A DNA stretch of 16,131 nucleotides from JBKHJA01 sp046538375 (GCA_046538375.1 JBKHJA010000055.1:1-16131), one strand, 5' to 3'; positions 1 to 8,049 are shown, counted from the stretch's first letter. The notes: a model not told the origin generated them from the sequence alone. A program made the numbers and translations.

Positions 1-2934
1 CATCAGCTCCGGGGGAGCGGATGGAGTATTATGCAGGGCTTCTTTAATATAATCCATCCTTTTCTCCAGATCCCGGGCGGCCTCCACGGCCCCCTGGACA
101 GCCCGGCTGAGTTCAGCCACTTTTTTCCTGAATTCAACCAAAGCTTCCCGATCAGGAGCAGGCAGGGTGGAGTTTTCGAGCACCACCGCCTCAAAACCCT
201 GAGGCTCAGCCAACTCTGTGTACACTCCATCCAAACATTTCCCCATGGTCACCTGATAGCGGCCGGGAAGAGCCATTATTCCTCCCTTTTCATTCTCTAA
301 AGGATCATCGGGTAAATCCGTGGGCGAGGTATCTGGATAGCGAAAATCCCAGCTTATCCTGTGAATCCCGGCCTCGGCCGGCGCTCGAAGCCTCCTGACC
401 ACATGGCCCTGTTCATCAGAAACGGTGAACCGAAGATAAGGAGCTTCCTCCTCATCCTCTTTGCGCAGCTCCTCAAAACTGGGATAAGGGATAGGCTTTC
501 CCTTCTCTGCGGCCTCTTTTTCTGCCTCTTTCCGTTTTTCTCTTCTGGTTTTTATTTTTTGTTTTAAATAATAGGTGAAGGCTGCTCCCACCGGAGGATT
601 TTCGGCCACATAATAGGAATGGCCCTGGCTGGTCTTTCCCCGTTTCTGGATAAACATCAGGGCATCTTTCACCGGAAACAACACAGCATCTTGGTCAAGT
701 GTTTGCCTTTTAAGAGAACGAAGAGGGGAATAATCATCGAGAATATAAAATCCCCGTCCAAAAGTGGCCAGTACCAGGTCATCTTCTCTTTTCTGGATGG
801 CGATGTCCTTGATGGAAATCGGGGGCAGTCCACCCTTAAGCTGCGTCCACTTCTGGCCGCCGTCTATGGTGAAAAAGACTCCGAACTCGGTTCCTGCAAA
901 GAGCAGGCTGGGATTGATATGGTCTTCAGCCACTGTAAAAACGGATCCCCTTTCTGGAAGATTGGCTTTGAGGGATGTCCAGGTCTTTCCCCGGTCCGTG
1001 CTCTTCAACAGATAAGGAGCCAAATCATTGTTCTTGCGCGCATCGAAAGAAGCATACACAGTATCTGCCTCATGCTGGGAGGCCAGCAGGCAGCTGACAT
1101 AAGTCATTTCCGGGACACCCTTGAACTTTTCAATCTTCCGCCAATTCTCTCCTCCGTCTTCGGTAACCTGCACCAGACCATCATCGGTTCCCACATACAG
1201 CAATCCTTCCACAAGAGGGGACTCAGTCAATGAAACAATATTGCCGAATAAAGAGGTAGATTTGTTCTTGGAGACAGCATCCACACTCCAGATTTTTCCC
1301 ATCACCGGCAGAGAGTTTCGATCGATCTGCCGGGTCAGATCTCCGCTTATCACTTCCCAGGTGTTGCCCCGATCATCGCTCCTGAACAGCTTGTTGGCTG
1401 CAAAATAAAGCCGGGTGGGAGAATGGGGGCTGATGATGAGGGGAGCATTCCAGTTCCAGCGGTAGGCTTCTCCTGATGGAGGCTGGGGCTTGATGTCTAT
1501 GCTCTGGCCGCTCTTCTTATCATAGCGGACCAGGCCTCCGTACTGCGACTGGGCATAGACAATATGGGGATTCTCTGGATCAATCTGGGATTCAAAGCCG
1601 TCTCCGCCATGAGTGACAAACCAGTCCTCATTGGTGATGCCCAAAGAGCTGGTGGTCCGCGATGGTCCTCCCATGCTGTTGTTGTCCTGAGTTCCACCGT
1701 AGACATAGTAAAAGGGGAGAGAATTGTCTACGGCCACCCGGTAAAATTGGGTGACAGGAAGATTGGCCTTGAAATGCCAATGGGCAGCACTGTCATAGGT
1801 TTCATAAATGCCGCCATCGCATCCTATAATGAAGTGGTCTGTATCACGTGGATCTATCCACAAAGCATGATCGTCCACATGCTTGTATCTGTTCCCCAGT
1901 TCCTTCCACGTTTTGCCGCCGTCTTCGGTCACTTTGCTCCGAACATCCATGGAATAGACTTTGTCCACATCCTTGGGATCGGCAAAAATCCGGTTGTAGT
2001 ATTGAGGACTTCGGCTGACATAAGAACTCATTCTCTTCCAGTTGATCCCTCGATCTGTGGAACGGAAAAATCCTCCGGTATCCCCTTCAGCCTCGATGAT
2101 GGCATAGATGACATCGGGATTGGCCGGTGAAACGGCCAGTCCGATCCTTCCCAGGTCACCTTCTGGCAAGCCCGAGGTCAGTTTGGTCCATGTCTCTCCG
2201 GCATCGGTTGATCTGTAAATGGCTCCTTCAGGACCTCCGTTTATCAGGGTGAACACACGCCGCCGGCGCTGGTAAGAGGCAGCATAAAGAATATCGGGAT
2301 TCCTGGGATCCATGACCACGTCCGTGATGCCTGTGTTTTCACTGATATCCAGTATCTTCTGCCAGGTGCGGCCGTCATCGGTGGTCTTATAAAGTCCACG
2401 ATCGCCACCAGGCCCCCACAGCGGTCCTTGAGCCGCCACATACACATGGGAACTGCGGGGATCAATGATAATCCGGCCGATGTGTTCGGATTTTTCAAGA
2501 CCCATATTCTCCCAGCTTTTTCCTCCATCCTCAGAACGATAAACACCATCCCCATAGCCTATGGCCCTCTGGCTGTTGTATTCTCCGGTTCCTACCCAAA
2601 CCACAAGGGTGTTGTTAGGATCAACAGCCACACTGCCTATGGAGTAAGAACCCTGCTTGTCAAACACAGGATTGAAGGTAATTCCTGCGTTTTCTGTCTT
2701 CCACACTCCGCCGCAGGCTACGCCCACATAATATTCCTTGGGATTGTCAGGATTGACGGCGATATCAGCAATTCGTCCTGAGGAATAAGCCGGTCCTATG
2801 CTCCTGAACTTCAATCCTGAAAAAGTTTTCGAAGACAGAACATCTTCCTGTGATGACCCATTATCTTTTCTGGCTTGAGCAGGAAAGAATGACATCAAAA
2901 AAACCATAAGCGCTAAACATGCCAGACGTTTCAT
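1..2934 (-). CDS. Exported Asp-box (BNR/VPS10-like) beta-propeller protein, C-terminus beyond left edge
   Basis: An uninterrupted minus-strand reading frame of 978 codons runs from the ATG at 2934 to the left edge, so the C-terminus is missing from the window; the gene is not broken. The start is set by a GGAGG ribosome binding site 6 bases upstream and a signal peptide (residues 1-22, basic MKR, hydrophobic core, cut near AQA-R). The body carries at least nine Asp-boxes (S/T-x-D-x-G-x-x-W) near residues 134, 184, 242, 292, 336, 519, 591, 645 and 689, each on a blade of a sialidase/sortilin-type propeller. From about residue 740 the protein changes to a charged Lys/Glu-rich helical stretch (795-830), a beta-rich segment (830-900) and a probable coiled coil (925-970). 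Proteins of this type, about 1000-1100 residues long, are common in Acidobacteriota and Bacteroidota and are usually named 'glycosyl hydrolase, BNR repeat'. I see no sialidase arginine triad that I can assign, so enzymatic activity is unproven. A secreted binding or peptidase-assisting role is equally possible. Confidence 0.85.
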   Translation of the reverse strand, partial: MKRLACLALMVFLMSFFPAQARKDNGSSQEDVLSSKTFSGLKFRSIGPAYSSGRIADIAVNPDNPKEYYVGVACGGVWKTENAGITFNPVFDKQGSYSIGSVAVDPNNTLVVWVGTGEYNSQRAIGYGDGVYRSEDGGKSWENMGLEKSEHIGRIIIDPRSSHVYVAAQGPLWGPGGDRGLYKTTDDGRTWQKILDISENTGITDVVMDPRNPDILYAASYQRRRRVFTLINGGPEGAIYRSTDAGETWTKLTSGLPEGDLGRIGLAVSPANPDVIYAIIEAEGDTGGFFRSTDRGINWKRMSSYVSRSPQYYNRIFADPKDVDKVYSMDVRSKVTEDGGKTWKELGNRYKHVDDHALWIDPRDTDHFIIGCDGGIYETYDSAAHWHFKANLPVTQFYRVAVDNSLPFYYVYGGTQDNNSMGGPSRTTSSLGITNEDWFVTHGGDGFESQIDPENPHIVYAQSQYGGLVRYDKKSGQSIDIKPQPPSGEAYRWNWNAPLIISPHSPTRLYFAANKLFRSDDRGNTWEVISGDLTRQIDRNSLPVMGKIWSVDAVSKNKSTSLFGNIVSLTESPLVEGLLYVGTDDGLVQVTEDGGENWRKIEKFKGVPEMTYVSCLLASQHEADTVYASFDARKNNDLAPYLLKSTDRGKTWTSLKANLPERGSVFTVAEDHINPSLLFAGTEFGVFFTIDGGQKWTQLKGGLPPISIKDIAIQKREDDLVLATFGRGFYILDDYSPLRSLKRQTLDQDAVLFPVKDALMFIQKRGKTSQGHSYYVAENPPVGAAFTYYLKQKIKTRREKRKEAEKEAAEKGKPIPYPSFEELRKEDEEEAPYLRFTVSDEQGHVVRRLRAPAEAGIHRISWDFRYPDTSPTDLPDDPLENEKGGIMALPGRYQVTMGKCLDGVYTELAEPQGFEAVVLENSTLPAPDREALVEFRKKVAELSRAVQGAVEAARDLEKRMDYIKEALHNTPSAPPELM

Positions 2935-2945
2935 CCTGGACCTCC

Positions 2946-2987
2946 TTTTTTTTGAAAAAAAAGACCAGCCACTTTTTTGTTCTGGTC
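2946..2987 (-). promoter_or_regulatory. Leader hairpin and T8-G-A8 palindrome next to the ribosome binding site
   Basis: In the leader of the 2934 gene, GACCAG (2963-2968) and CTGGTC (2982-2987) form a 6-bp inverted repeat with a 13-base spacer. Directly beside it lies a perfect homopolymer palindrome of eight T, one G and eight A (2946-2962). On the mRNA this reads as eight U, C, eight A and then GGAGG, so the palindrome abuts the ribosome binding site. The complementarity is visible; a regulatory role is inferred. Confidence 0.35.
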
Positions 2988-3016
2988 GTAAAAGCTGCTT
3001 GTCCCCTTTTATCCAT

Positions 3017-3060
3017 GGGCTGGAAAAAACGATTGTCAAACAAATTTGGACAGATGTCAA
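3017..3060 (-). promoter_or_regulatory. Candidate promoter of the Asp-box gene with two TTGACA boxes
   Basis: Reading the minus strand, TTGACA occurs at 3060-3055 and again at 3039-3034, 21 bases (two helical turns) apart. The first box is followed after 17 bases by GACAAT (3037-3032, 4 of 6 to the -10 consensus). The second has only a poor -10 candidate around 3015. Either could drive the 2934 gene, or the repeated TTGACA could be part of an operator. The assignment is by consensus matching only. Confidence 0.35.
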
Positions 3061-3092
3061 GCGTATGTAAAGCCACGCTGATTTCTTTTTTC

Positions 3093-3121
3093 TTGACTAT
3101 GCCCAAACCCAAAAGTAAAAT
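3093..3121 (+). promoter_or_regulatory. Strong sigma70-like promoter for the permease gene
   Basis: TTGACT (3093-3098) is followed by exactly 17 bases and TAAAAT (3116-3121), 5 of 6 matches in each box. Transcription would start near 3128, about 11 bases before the permease ATG at 3139. That leaves almost no leader and no room for a normal ribosome binding site. Confidence 0.6.
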
Positions 3122-3138
3122 GGCCAAGTAATCCAAGC

Positions 3139-4467
3139 ATGTCTTTACAGTCCGCATCTATTCAGATTGGTATCATTCTTTTGGTCATGGTCCTCGCCTA
3201 TGCGGCAGCAGCCTGGAAGAAACTCTCTGTGGAGCTGAGCATGCTCTCGGCTGCTGTGGCCGGAGGGACCGCCGGGGCCTTCCTCAGCACTCCGCCCTTA
3301 GGACAACTGCCCCGGCACCTGATAGAAGGAAGCTTCACCTACCTGGATGTCATCCTGGTTTTTTTCACAGCCACCTTATTCATGTCTGTTATCAGCGAAT
3401 CCGGCGGTGTAAATTACGTTGTTCGAGCCACCATAAAATATTTCTATAACAAAAGGGTCATTGCCCTGATTCTGCTGATGATCATTGTCCTCATCCCTGG
3501 AGCCCTCACCGGAGCAGGGAGCGTATCCCTGCTGGTGGTGGGCGCACCCACCGCTGCAGCTTTAAGTTATCTGGGGATTTCCGCAAGAAGAGTGGCAGCT
3601 ATCCTGTTCATAGTGGCTGGTTTAAGTGCCGCCGCTCCCCCGGTCAATATCTGGGCCATGATCACCTGTGCCGGAACAGCCATTCCCTATGTGGGGTTTG
3701 AGCTCCCCTTGGGAATACCCGTGCTCCTGTTGGGAACCTTCACTGTGCTCTCTTTAGGATGGAGAAGAGAAGGAACCACGAATCTGGAAAAAGCTTTGAA
3801 AGAGATGCCCCAAGTCCCTGCCAAAATGAGCTGGTGGAGACTGCTTTTACCTTTTGTGGTCTTTTTCGGATTGGTGGTTGCCTACCGCATCTGGCCCTTT
3901 GATATCCCTATATTGGGGCTGCCTCTGGAATTTGTTATAGCTGGAGTGGTGGCTTTTGCTGTAAGCCCCAAGAGAATCAATATCCTTTTATTATCCCGGG
4001 ATACAGCCCAGCGTCTTCTGCCGCTGCTGGCCACCATAGCCATCGTGGGCATGCTCCAGCAGATCATGACAGTCACCGGAGTCAGAGGCCTTCTTTCTTT
4101 TGCTTTGATCAGCACTCCCCTGGTGGTGCTGTTTATCTCTTTAGCCGTCATCATACCAGTCTCTGAAGGTGTTTTAACCTACGGGGCGGCCGCTGTTTTC
4201 GGCATTCCTCTGATCTGGTTTTTGGATTCCATAGGACTGCACGCCACAGTGGCTATCGCTGGACTGACCCTGCTGTGGCCTTTAGGAGACGGGCTCCCCC
4301 CAACTGCCCTTATCGGGAGGCTGAGCGTGATGGTTTCTGAATACCGAGACTCCTACTGGTCTTTCCTGAGAAAAACCTGGCTTCCCTGGTTGGTGATCAC
4401 CATAGTGGGAATCCTGATGGTGGTTTTCAGCAACCGGTTAGAGTTTCTGGTGAGATGGAGCATGTGA
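3139..4467 (+). CDS. Ion-transporter-superfamily permease (TRAP DctM/DcuC/GntP-like)
   Basis: A 442-residue, very hydrophobic protein with about 11-12 membrane helices (roughly residues 8-27, 31-50, 68-87, 105-125, 152-180, 186-208, 232-252, 256-276, 292-312, 318-340, 345-362, 368-385, 414-431). Two Gly/Pro-rich re-entrant loops, GALTGAGS (121-128) and GDGLPPTA (383-390), together with AAPPVNIW (165-172), are typical of secondary carriers of the ion transporter superfamily, which includes DctM, DcuC, GntP and CitM types. I cannot assign it to one family by eye. Substrates of relatives are organic acids and acidic amino acid derivatives. The next genes encode peptide and acyl-amino acid hydrolases, so an amino acid, dipeptide or N-acyl product is a reasonable guess. 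The start at 3139 keeps the first helix whole; no Shine-Dalgarno sequence precedes it. The gene is followed after 13 bases by a 51-codon membrane protein gene. Confidence 0.75.
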   Translation: MSLQSASIQIGIILLVMVLAYAAAAWKKLSVELSMLSAAVAGGTAGAFLSTPPLGQLPRHLIEGSFTYLDVILVFFTATLFMSVISESGGVNYVVRATIKYFYNKRVIALILLMIIVLIPGALTGAGSVSLLVVGAPTAAALSYLGISARRVAAILFIVAGLSAAAPPVNIWAMITCAGTAIPYVGFELPLGIPVLLLGTFTVLSLGWRREGTTNLEKALKEMPQVPAKMSWWRLLLPFVVFFGLVVAYRIWPFDIPILGLPLEFVIAGVVAFAVSPKRINILLLSRDTAQRLLPLLATIAIVGMLQQIMTVTGVRGLLSFALISTPLVVLFISLAVIIPVSEGVLTYGAAAVFGIPLIWFLDSIGLHATVAIAGLTLLWPLGDGLPPTALIGRLSVMVSEYRDSYWSFLRKTWLPWLVITIVGILMVVFSNRLEFLVRWSM

Positions 4468-4480
4468 AGGAGGTGGTTTT

Positions 4481-4636
4481 ATGCCTGTGGTTATGATTTT
4501 TTATTACGTCATCACTGCCTATCTCAGCGTCATTCTGGTATGGAATTTTATCCGGGAGAAAAAAAGCATAAACAATATGCTTCTCTATCTGGTGGTGCTG
4601 ATTCCTCTGATTTTGAGGCTGTTCAGAATAAGGTGA
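4481..4636 (+). CDS. Small 51-residue two-helix membrane protein beside the permease
   Basis: A short reading frame begins at ATG 4481 and ends at TGA 4634-4636. A textbook AAGGAGG (4468-4474) lies 6 bases upstream, far stronger than the site of the large permease before it, and the gap to the permease stop is only 13 bases. The product has two hydrophobic segments, about residues 3-24 (starting MPVVMIFYYV) and 33-48 (MLLYLVVLIPLILRLF), joined by a basic turn (REKKS) and ending in RIR. Both helices fit a hairpin membrane protein. The position suggests a small subunit or stabiliser of the permease, loosely comparable to the small DctQ subunit of TRAP carriers but much shorter. I know no named family for it. 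The ribosome binding site, composition and context support it as a real gene. Confidence 0.65.
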   Translation: MPVVMIFYYVITAYLSVILVWNFIREKKSINNMLLYLVVLIPLILRLFRIR

Positions 4637-4653
4637 CCGAGCAATGAGAGAAT

Positions 4654-4679
4654 TCCAGGGCATCTGGCCTGGACATTTT
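4654..4679 (+). terminator. Weak hairpin, possible terminator after the 51-residue gene
   Basis: TCCAGG (4654-4659) pairs with CCTGGA (4668-4673) across an 8-base loop and is followed by the short T-run CATTTTA. The stem is only 6 bp and the T-run is 4, so termination would be partial at best. Its position 18 bases after the 51-residue gene is the main argument. Confidence 0.3.
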
Positions 4680-4743
4680 AGATAACAGAGGATGTCTCAA
4701 AGTAACGTGATTGTATGAAGATAGTATTAATGTTGGATGGTAA

Positions 4744-4961
4744 ATGTCGGAGCGGCATTGAAGATTTAGCCTTTCCGAGTGGTTTTCTGAGGGGATCCGG
4801 CGAAGCCGGAGCCGAGGACTGTTTGAGCATTGGAAGGACATGACGGAGAGAGAGTAAGCCGTAGACAGAATGAGGAGAAGAGAGCGAATGTGCGCAGTTC
4901 CGCAGGCCCGAGGAAAACCAGGAGGAAATGGCGTTAAAAATCTGAACTAGAGCGGAGACAT
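4744..4961. repeat. Nested inverted-repeat element (dispersed intergenic element or structured RNA)
   Basis: The 392 bases between 4637 and 5028 hold no convincing gene but do hold nested complementary arms: ATGTC 4744-4748 with GACAT 4957-4961; AGATTT 4762-4767 with AAATCT 4938-4943; TGGTTTTC 4780-4787 with GAAAACCA 4913-4920; and a perfect inner hairpin TCCGGC-GAA-GCCGGA at 4796-4810. The arms are correctly ordered for one long imperfect stem. The stretches GCCGAGGACTGTTTGAGC (4811-4828) and GCAGTTCCGCAGGCC (4894-4908) resemble wording I recall from dispersed intergenic elements of many Gram-negative genomes, often ending near a TTTTGGACAA-type stretch as seen at 4995. That recollection is unverified. 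The interior (4829-4890) is purine-rich. Possible roles are a mobile palindromic element, a structured transcript, or a processing or attenuation site between the transporter genes and the hydrolase genes. Confidence 0.5.
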
Positions 4962-5028
4962 TTTCCTCCAACATTTTACCTTTTTTATCATGTCGCTTTT
5001 GGACAAAGCCAAATAACAAGGAGACATC

Positions 5029-6192
5029 ATGTCTCAGGAATGGAAAATAAAATCAGTAATGATTGGGGCGGTGGTGGTCTTGATGGTCATAGCGGGCATT
5101 CAGTTCTACGGCCACCGTCACTACATGATGCCCATAGTGGCTGGGCCCGGGGTGAGTAAAGTGGCCAGGTTGAGTGACTACTGTAAAGGCCTGAAAGGGA
5201 CTACGGCTGATACCCATGTTTTTTTTCTGGAAGGGAAAGAAGAAGGGGGAAAGGCACTGATGATAGCCAATACCCATTCCAACGAACCCGCTGCCCTGCT
5301 GACCGCTCTGGTGTTCATAGAAAATGCGGTTATGGAAAAAGGGACTCTGATCATTATCCTTCAGTTCAACCACAGCGGAAGCCGCAACACCAAACCCGGA
5401 GACGGTTATCCTCTCTACTTCCAGATCGCCACTTCCTGGGGTCAAAAAAAATTCCGGATGGGAAACCGCAATGCCGCCCCTCTGGATCAATGGCCTGATC
5501 CTGATGTTTATGTCCACTATCCTGAAAAACAACTGCTCTCCTACCTGGATGTCAGGAATACCAACCGGACATGGCCGGGAAGACCGGATGGACCTCTGAT
5601 GGAGAGAGTCACCTTTGCGGCCATGCAGATCATGAGAAAAGAAAATGTGGGGATCGCTGTGGACATTCATGGAGCTGAAACCATGTTCCCGGTCACCAAC
5701 TGCATGGTGGCTCCCCAAAAATCCATGAGAATAGCCACCATGGCTTCACTGACGGTCAAAGCAAGAGAAGGTTTCGACAGCCATGTGGAACCCTCCCCTT
5801 CGGGTTTCCGTGGACTTTCCCACCGGGAAATCGGGGATTATTCCGATACTCTCCCTTTTCTTCTGGAAGCTCCCATTCCTTTCTTGGATCAGCCCACCGG
5901 CGCCAAAACCGAAGATCTACTCCTGGACGGAAAGGATCCCTTTTTGCTGAGCCTGTCCAGGAAAGGAATGCTGTTTGTCCCCTACGATGAGACCGGATGG
6001 CCGATGAAAAAACGGGTGGGCCAGCATTGTTCTGTGGTGTTAGAGATAATCCATCAATTTTCGAGGAAATTTCCAGATAAAGCCATAAAAATCCTCCAGG
6101 TGCCGAGATACAAAGATCTGGTGAAAAATGGGGTGGGTCACTATTTCCATAACCCTGAATACGCGGACAAAGATGATATATACTTTAACTGA
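5029..6192 (+). CDS. Membrane-anchored M14 / succinylglutamate desuccinylase-aspartoacylase-like zinc hydrolase
   Basis: A 387-residue protein with an N-terminal signal anchor (about residues 9-27) and a long soluble domain, presumably outside the cytoplasmic membrane. The zinc site of the M14/AstE-AspA clan is visible: His83 and Glu86 in NTHSNEP, and His214 in DIHGAE. Arg180 in RNTNRTWPG matches the substrate-binding Asn-Arg motif, and Glu280 in PFLLEAPIP is placed like the catalytic Glu. The family hydrolyses C-terminal peptide bonds or N-acyl amino acids such as N-acetylaspartate or succinylglutamate; this member could do either. The ATG has an AAGGAGA site 4 bases upstream. It follows the permease genes after a 392-bp non-coding stretch and precedes the C69 peptidase by 64 bases, so it may be co-transcribed with both. 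Confidence 0.75.
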   Translation: MSQEWKIKSVMIGAVVVLMVIAGIQFYGHRHYMMPIVAGPGVSKVARLSDYCKGLKGTTADTHVFFLEGKEEGGKALMIANTHSNEPAALLTALVFIENAVMEKGTLIIILQFNHSGSRNTKPGDGYPLYFQIATSWGQKKFRMGNRNAAPLDQWPDPDVYVHYPEKQLLSYLDVRNTNRTWPGRPDGPLMERVTFAAMQIMRKENVGIAVDIHGAETMFPVTNCMVAPQKSMRIATMASLTVKAREGFDSHVEPSPSGFRGLSHREIGDYSDTLPFLLEAPIPFLDQPTGAKTEDLLLDGKDPFLLSLSRKGMLFVPYDETGWPMKKRVGQHCSVVLEIIHQFSRKFPDKAIKILQVPRYKDLVKNGVGHYFHNPEYADKDDIYFN

Positions 6193-6256
6193 TGAATCAA
6201 CGGTTTTTTCCTAGAAAAAACGGATGTTTTACAAAAATATTTAAAGGAGGTCAAAA

Positions 6257-8011
6257 ATGAATTTGAGAAAGTTAAGTTTGTTATGTGGAGTCTTGCTGAC
6301 AGCACTGGCGCTGTTAGGTGCCCTAGGTTTTGATGGAGAAGAATCCAACAAAGCTTCCCCTCTCCTGCCTCCCGGCGATGGATGCACCGTGATCATGGTG
6401 GGCAAGGAAGCTTCAGTGGATGGCTCCGTTATGACCACCCACACCTGTGATTGTGGCCTGTGCGATTGGACCTGGCGGCATGTGCCTGCTGCCGATCACC
6501 AAGAGGGCGAGACGCGCAAAATCTACCACATCAACCAGTTCGAGACATTCCCACCTGAACAAGGCCTGAAATGGGATATCATCAAGAAAAACGAGACCGG
6601 CCTTGAGATTCCTCAAGTTCCTCATACCTATGCTTATGTCCATGGCGCTTTTGGCTACATGAATGATCAGCAGCTGGCCCTGGGAGAATCTACCATCGGC
6701 TGCCGCGAGAAGATGAAAAATCCCACTCCTTCGGCCAAATTCGACATCACCATGCTCACCCTGCTGGCTATGGAAAGATGCAAAACAGCCCGCCAGGCCG
6801 TGAAACTTATGGGCTCGCTGGCTGAAAAGCACGGCTATGGATACACAGATACAGGCGAGATGCTGGCCCTGGCTGATACCAACGAATTGTGGGTGTTTGA
6901 GATCATGCCGGTGGGACCGCTGTGGACACCTGAAAGTGGAAAACCCGGGGCCATCTGGTGTGCCCAGAGAGTTCCCGATGACCACGTCAGCGTCTGTCCC
7001 AACGAATCCCGGATCGGAGAAATCGACCTGGAGAATTCCGACTATTTCATGGCTTCTCCCAACGTCATTTCCTATGCGGTGGAGAACGGCTACTACGATC
7101 CAGAGAGCGGGGAACCTTTTAGCTGGAAGAAAGCTTATTCTCCCAGCGAGCACAGCGCAGTCAGCTCCAACGGATCTAGAGCCCGGATGTGGCGGTTTTT
7201 TGACCTGGTGGCTCCTTCACGCAATTTCAGCCCGGAAACCCCAAACATGGAATTTCCTTTTTCTGTGAAACCAGACCAGAAGATTTCGCTGCAGGATGTG
7301 ATGGACATGACCCGGGACAAGTACGAAGGCACCCCATTTTATCCAGCCAGAGGCCTACAGGGTGGACCGTTCCAGAATCCCAATCACCTTCCCTATGGTT
7401 TCAAACTGGAAGGAAAGACCTATGACACGGCCCGAGTCATCAGCGTCAATCGAGCAGAATACGTCACCATCACCCAGTGCAGAGGGTGGCTGCCTCATCC
7501 AGTGGGCGGGGTGGTCTGGCTTGCTTTTGGAGCCCAGGATACATCCTGCTACATGCCTTTTTACGCTGGCATCACCAAAATTCCCCGGTCTTTTGAAATC
7601 GGAGACCACTGGAAGTTCAACAAAGACTCCGCCCGATGGGCCTTTGACTATGTGGACTTCCACACCCAGGTGCTATACTCCCTTGCCATCCAAGACGTCG
7701 GAAAAGCTCAGGAAAAATGGGAAGGTGCTGCCCTGGAGAGAATGACGGCCATAGATAAGGCTGCCGCACAGCTCCATGATCAGGATCCATCTCTAGCCAG
7801 TGAGTTTTTAACCAATTACTGCCTCCATAATGCCCAGAATGTGATCCAAGCCTGGTGGGAATTGGGCAATCATCTGCTGGTCAAATACAATCATCTATGG
7901 ATATATGACACCGAGAATAGAAAGCGCATTCGTCTGGAATATCCGGAATGGTGGCTCAAGGAGCTGGTCAAATACAATGAACTGAAACCCAGGCCTGAAA
8001 AAGAAAAATAA
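6257..8011 (+). CDS. Exported C69-family dipeptidase (Ntn-hydrolase)
   Basis: A 584-residue protein with a signal peptide (residues 1-24: basic start, Leu-rich core). The segment DGCTVIMVGKEASVDGSV (41-58) is the hallmark of peptidase family C69, in which a Cys, here Cys43, becomes the N-terminal nucleophile after self-cleavage of a short propeptide (about 25-42). Further family traits are the TGEMLALADTNELWVFE segment (about residue 195 on) and SSNGSRARMWRFFD (about 303-316). Family members cleave dipeptides of broad specificity. The cytoplasmic lactobacilli enzymes are around 470 residues, while exported Gram-negative forms are longer, as here. An AAAGGAGG site lies 6 bases before the ATG. 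A Cys-rich patch follows the nucleophile (HTCDCGLCD, 62-70) and could bind metal or form disulfides; I do not know whether it is conserved. It is preceded by the M14-like gene and followed after 38 bases by the DUF6305-like gene. Confidence 0.85.
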   Translation: MNLRKLSLLCGVLLTALALLGALGFDGEESNKASPLLPPGDGCTVIMVGKEASVDGSVMTTHTCDCGLCDWTWRHVPAADHQEGETRKIYHINQFETFPPEQGLKWDIIKKNETGLEIPQVPHTYAYVHGAFGYMNDQQLALGESTIGCREKMKNPTPSAKFDITMLTLLAMERCKTARQAVKLMGSLAEKHGYGYTDTGEMLALADTNELWVFEIMPVGPLWTPESGKPGAIWCAQRVPDDHVSVCPNESRIGEIDLENSDYFMASPNVISYAVENGYYDPESGEPFSWKKAYSPSEHSAVSSNGSRARMWRFFDLVAPSRNFSPETPNMEFPFSVKPDQKISLQDVMDMTRDKYEGTPFYPARGLQGGPFQNPNHLPYGFKLEGKTYDTARVISVNRAEYVTITQCRGWLPHPVGGVVWLAFGAQDTSCYMPFYAGITKIPRSFEIGDHWKFNKDSARWAFDYVDFHTQVLYSLAIQDVGKAQEKWEGAALERMTAIDKAAAQLHDQDPSLASEFLTNYCLHNAQNVIQAWWELGNHLLVKYNHLWIYDTENRKRIRLEYPEWWLKELVKYNELKPRPEKEK

Positions 8012-8049
8012 ATTTGGGACCGAGATTAAAATTAAGAAAGGGGGTTGGA

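Noticed and set aside
619..1233. 204-codon and neighbouring plus-strand frames over 1-2800
   Set aside because: All are antisense to one continuous 978-codon minus-strand frame with nine Asp-boxes and a signal peptide.
4678..5019. 113-codon minus-strand frame between the permease and hydrolase genes
   Set aside because: It follows the inverted-repeat element, lacks a good ribosome binding site, and reads like the spurious proteins often called inside dispersed intergenic elements.
6201..6223. GTTTTTT/AAAAAAC hairpin between the M14-like and C69 genes
   Set aside because: The stem is almost all A-T and no T-run follows, so it is too weak to call a terminator, and the genes look co-transcribed.
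6413..7153. 246-codon minus-strand frame
   Set aside because: Antisense to the well-supported C69 dipeptidase, with no ribosome binding site or recognisable motif.
8014..8049. TTG start 12 codons upstream for the DUF6305-like gene
   Set aside because: It would put a charged segment before the signal peptide, and the ribosome binding site fits the ATG at 8050.
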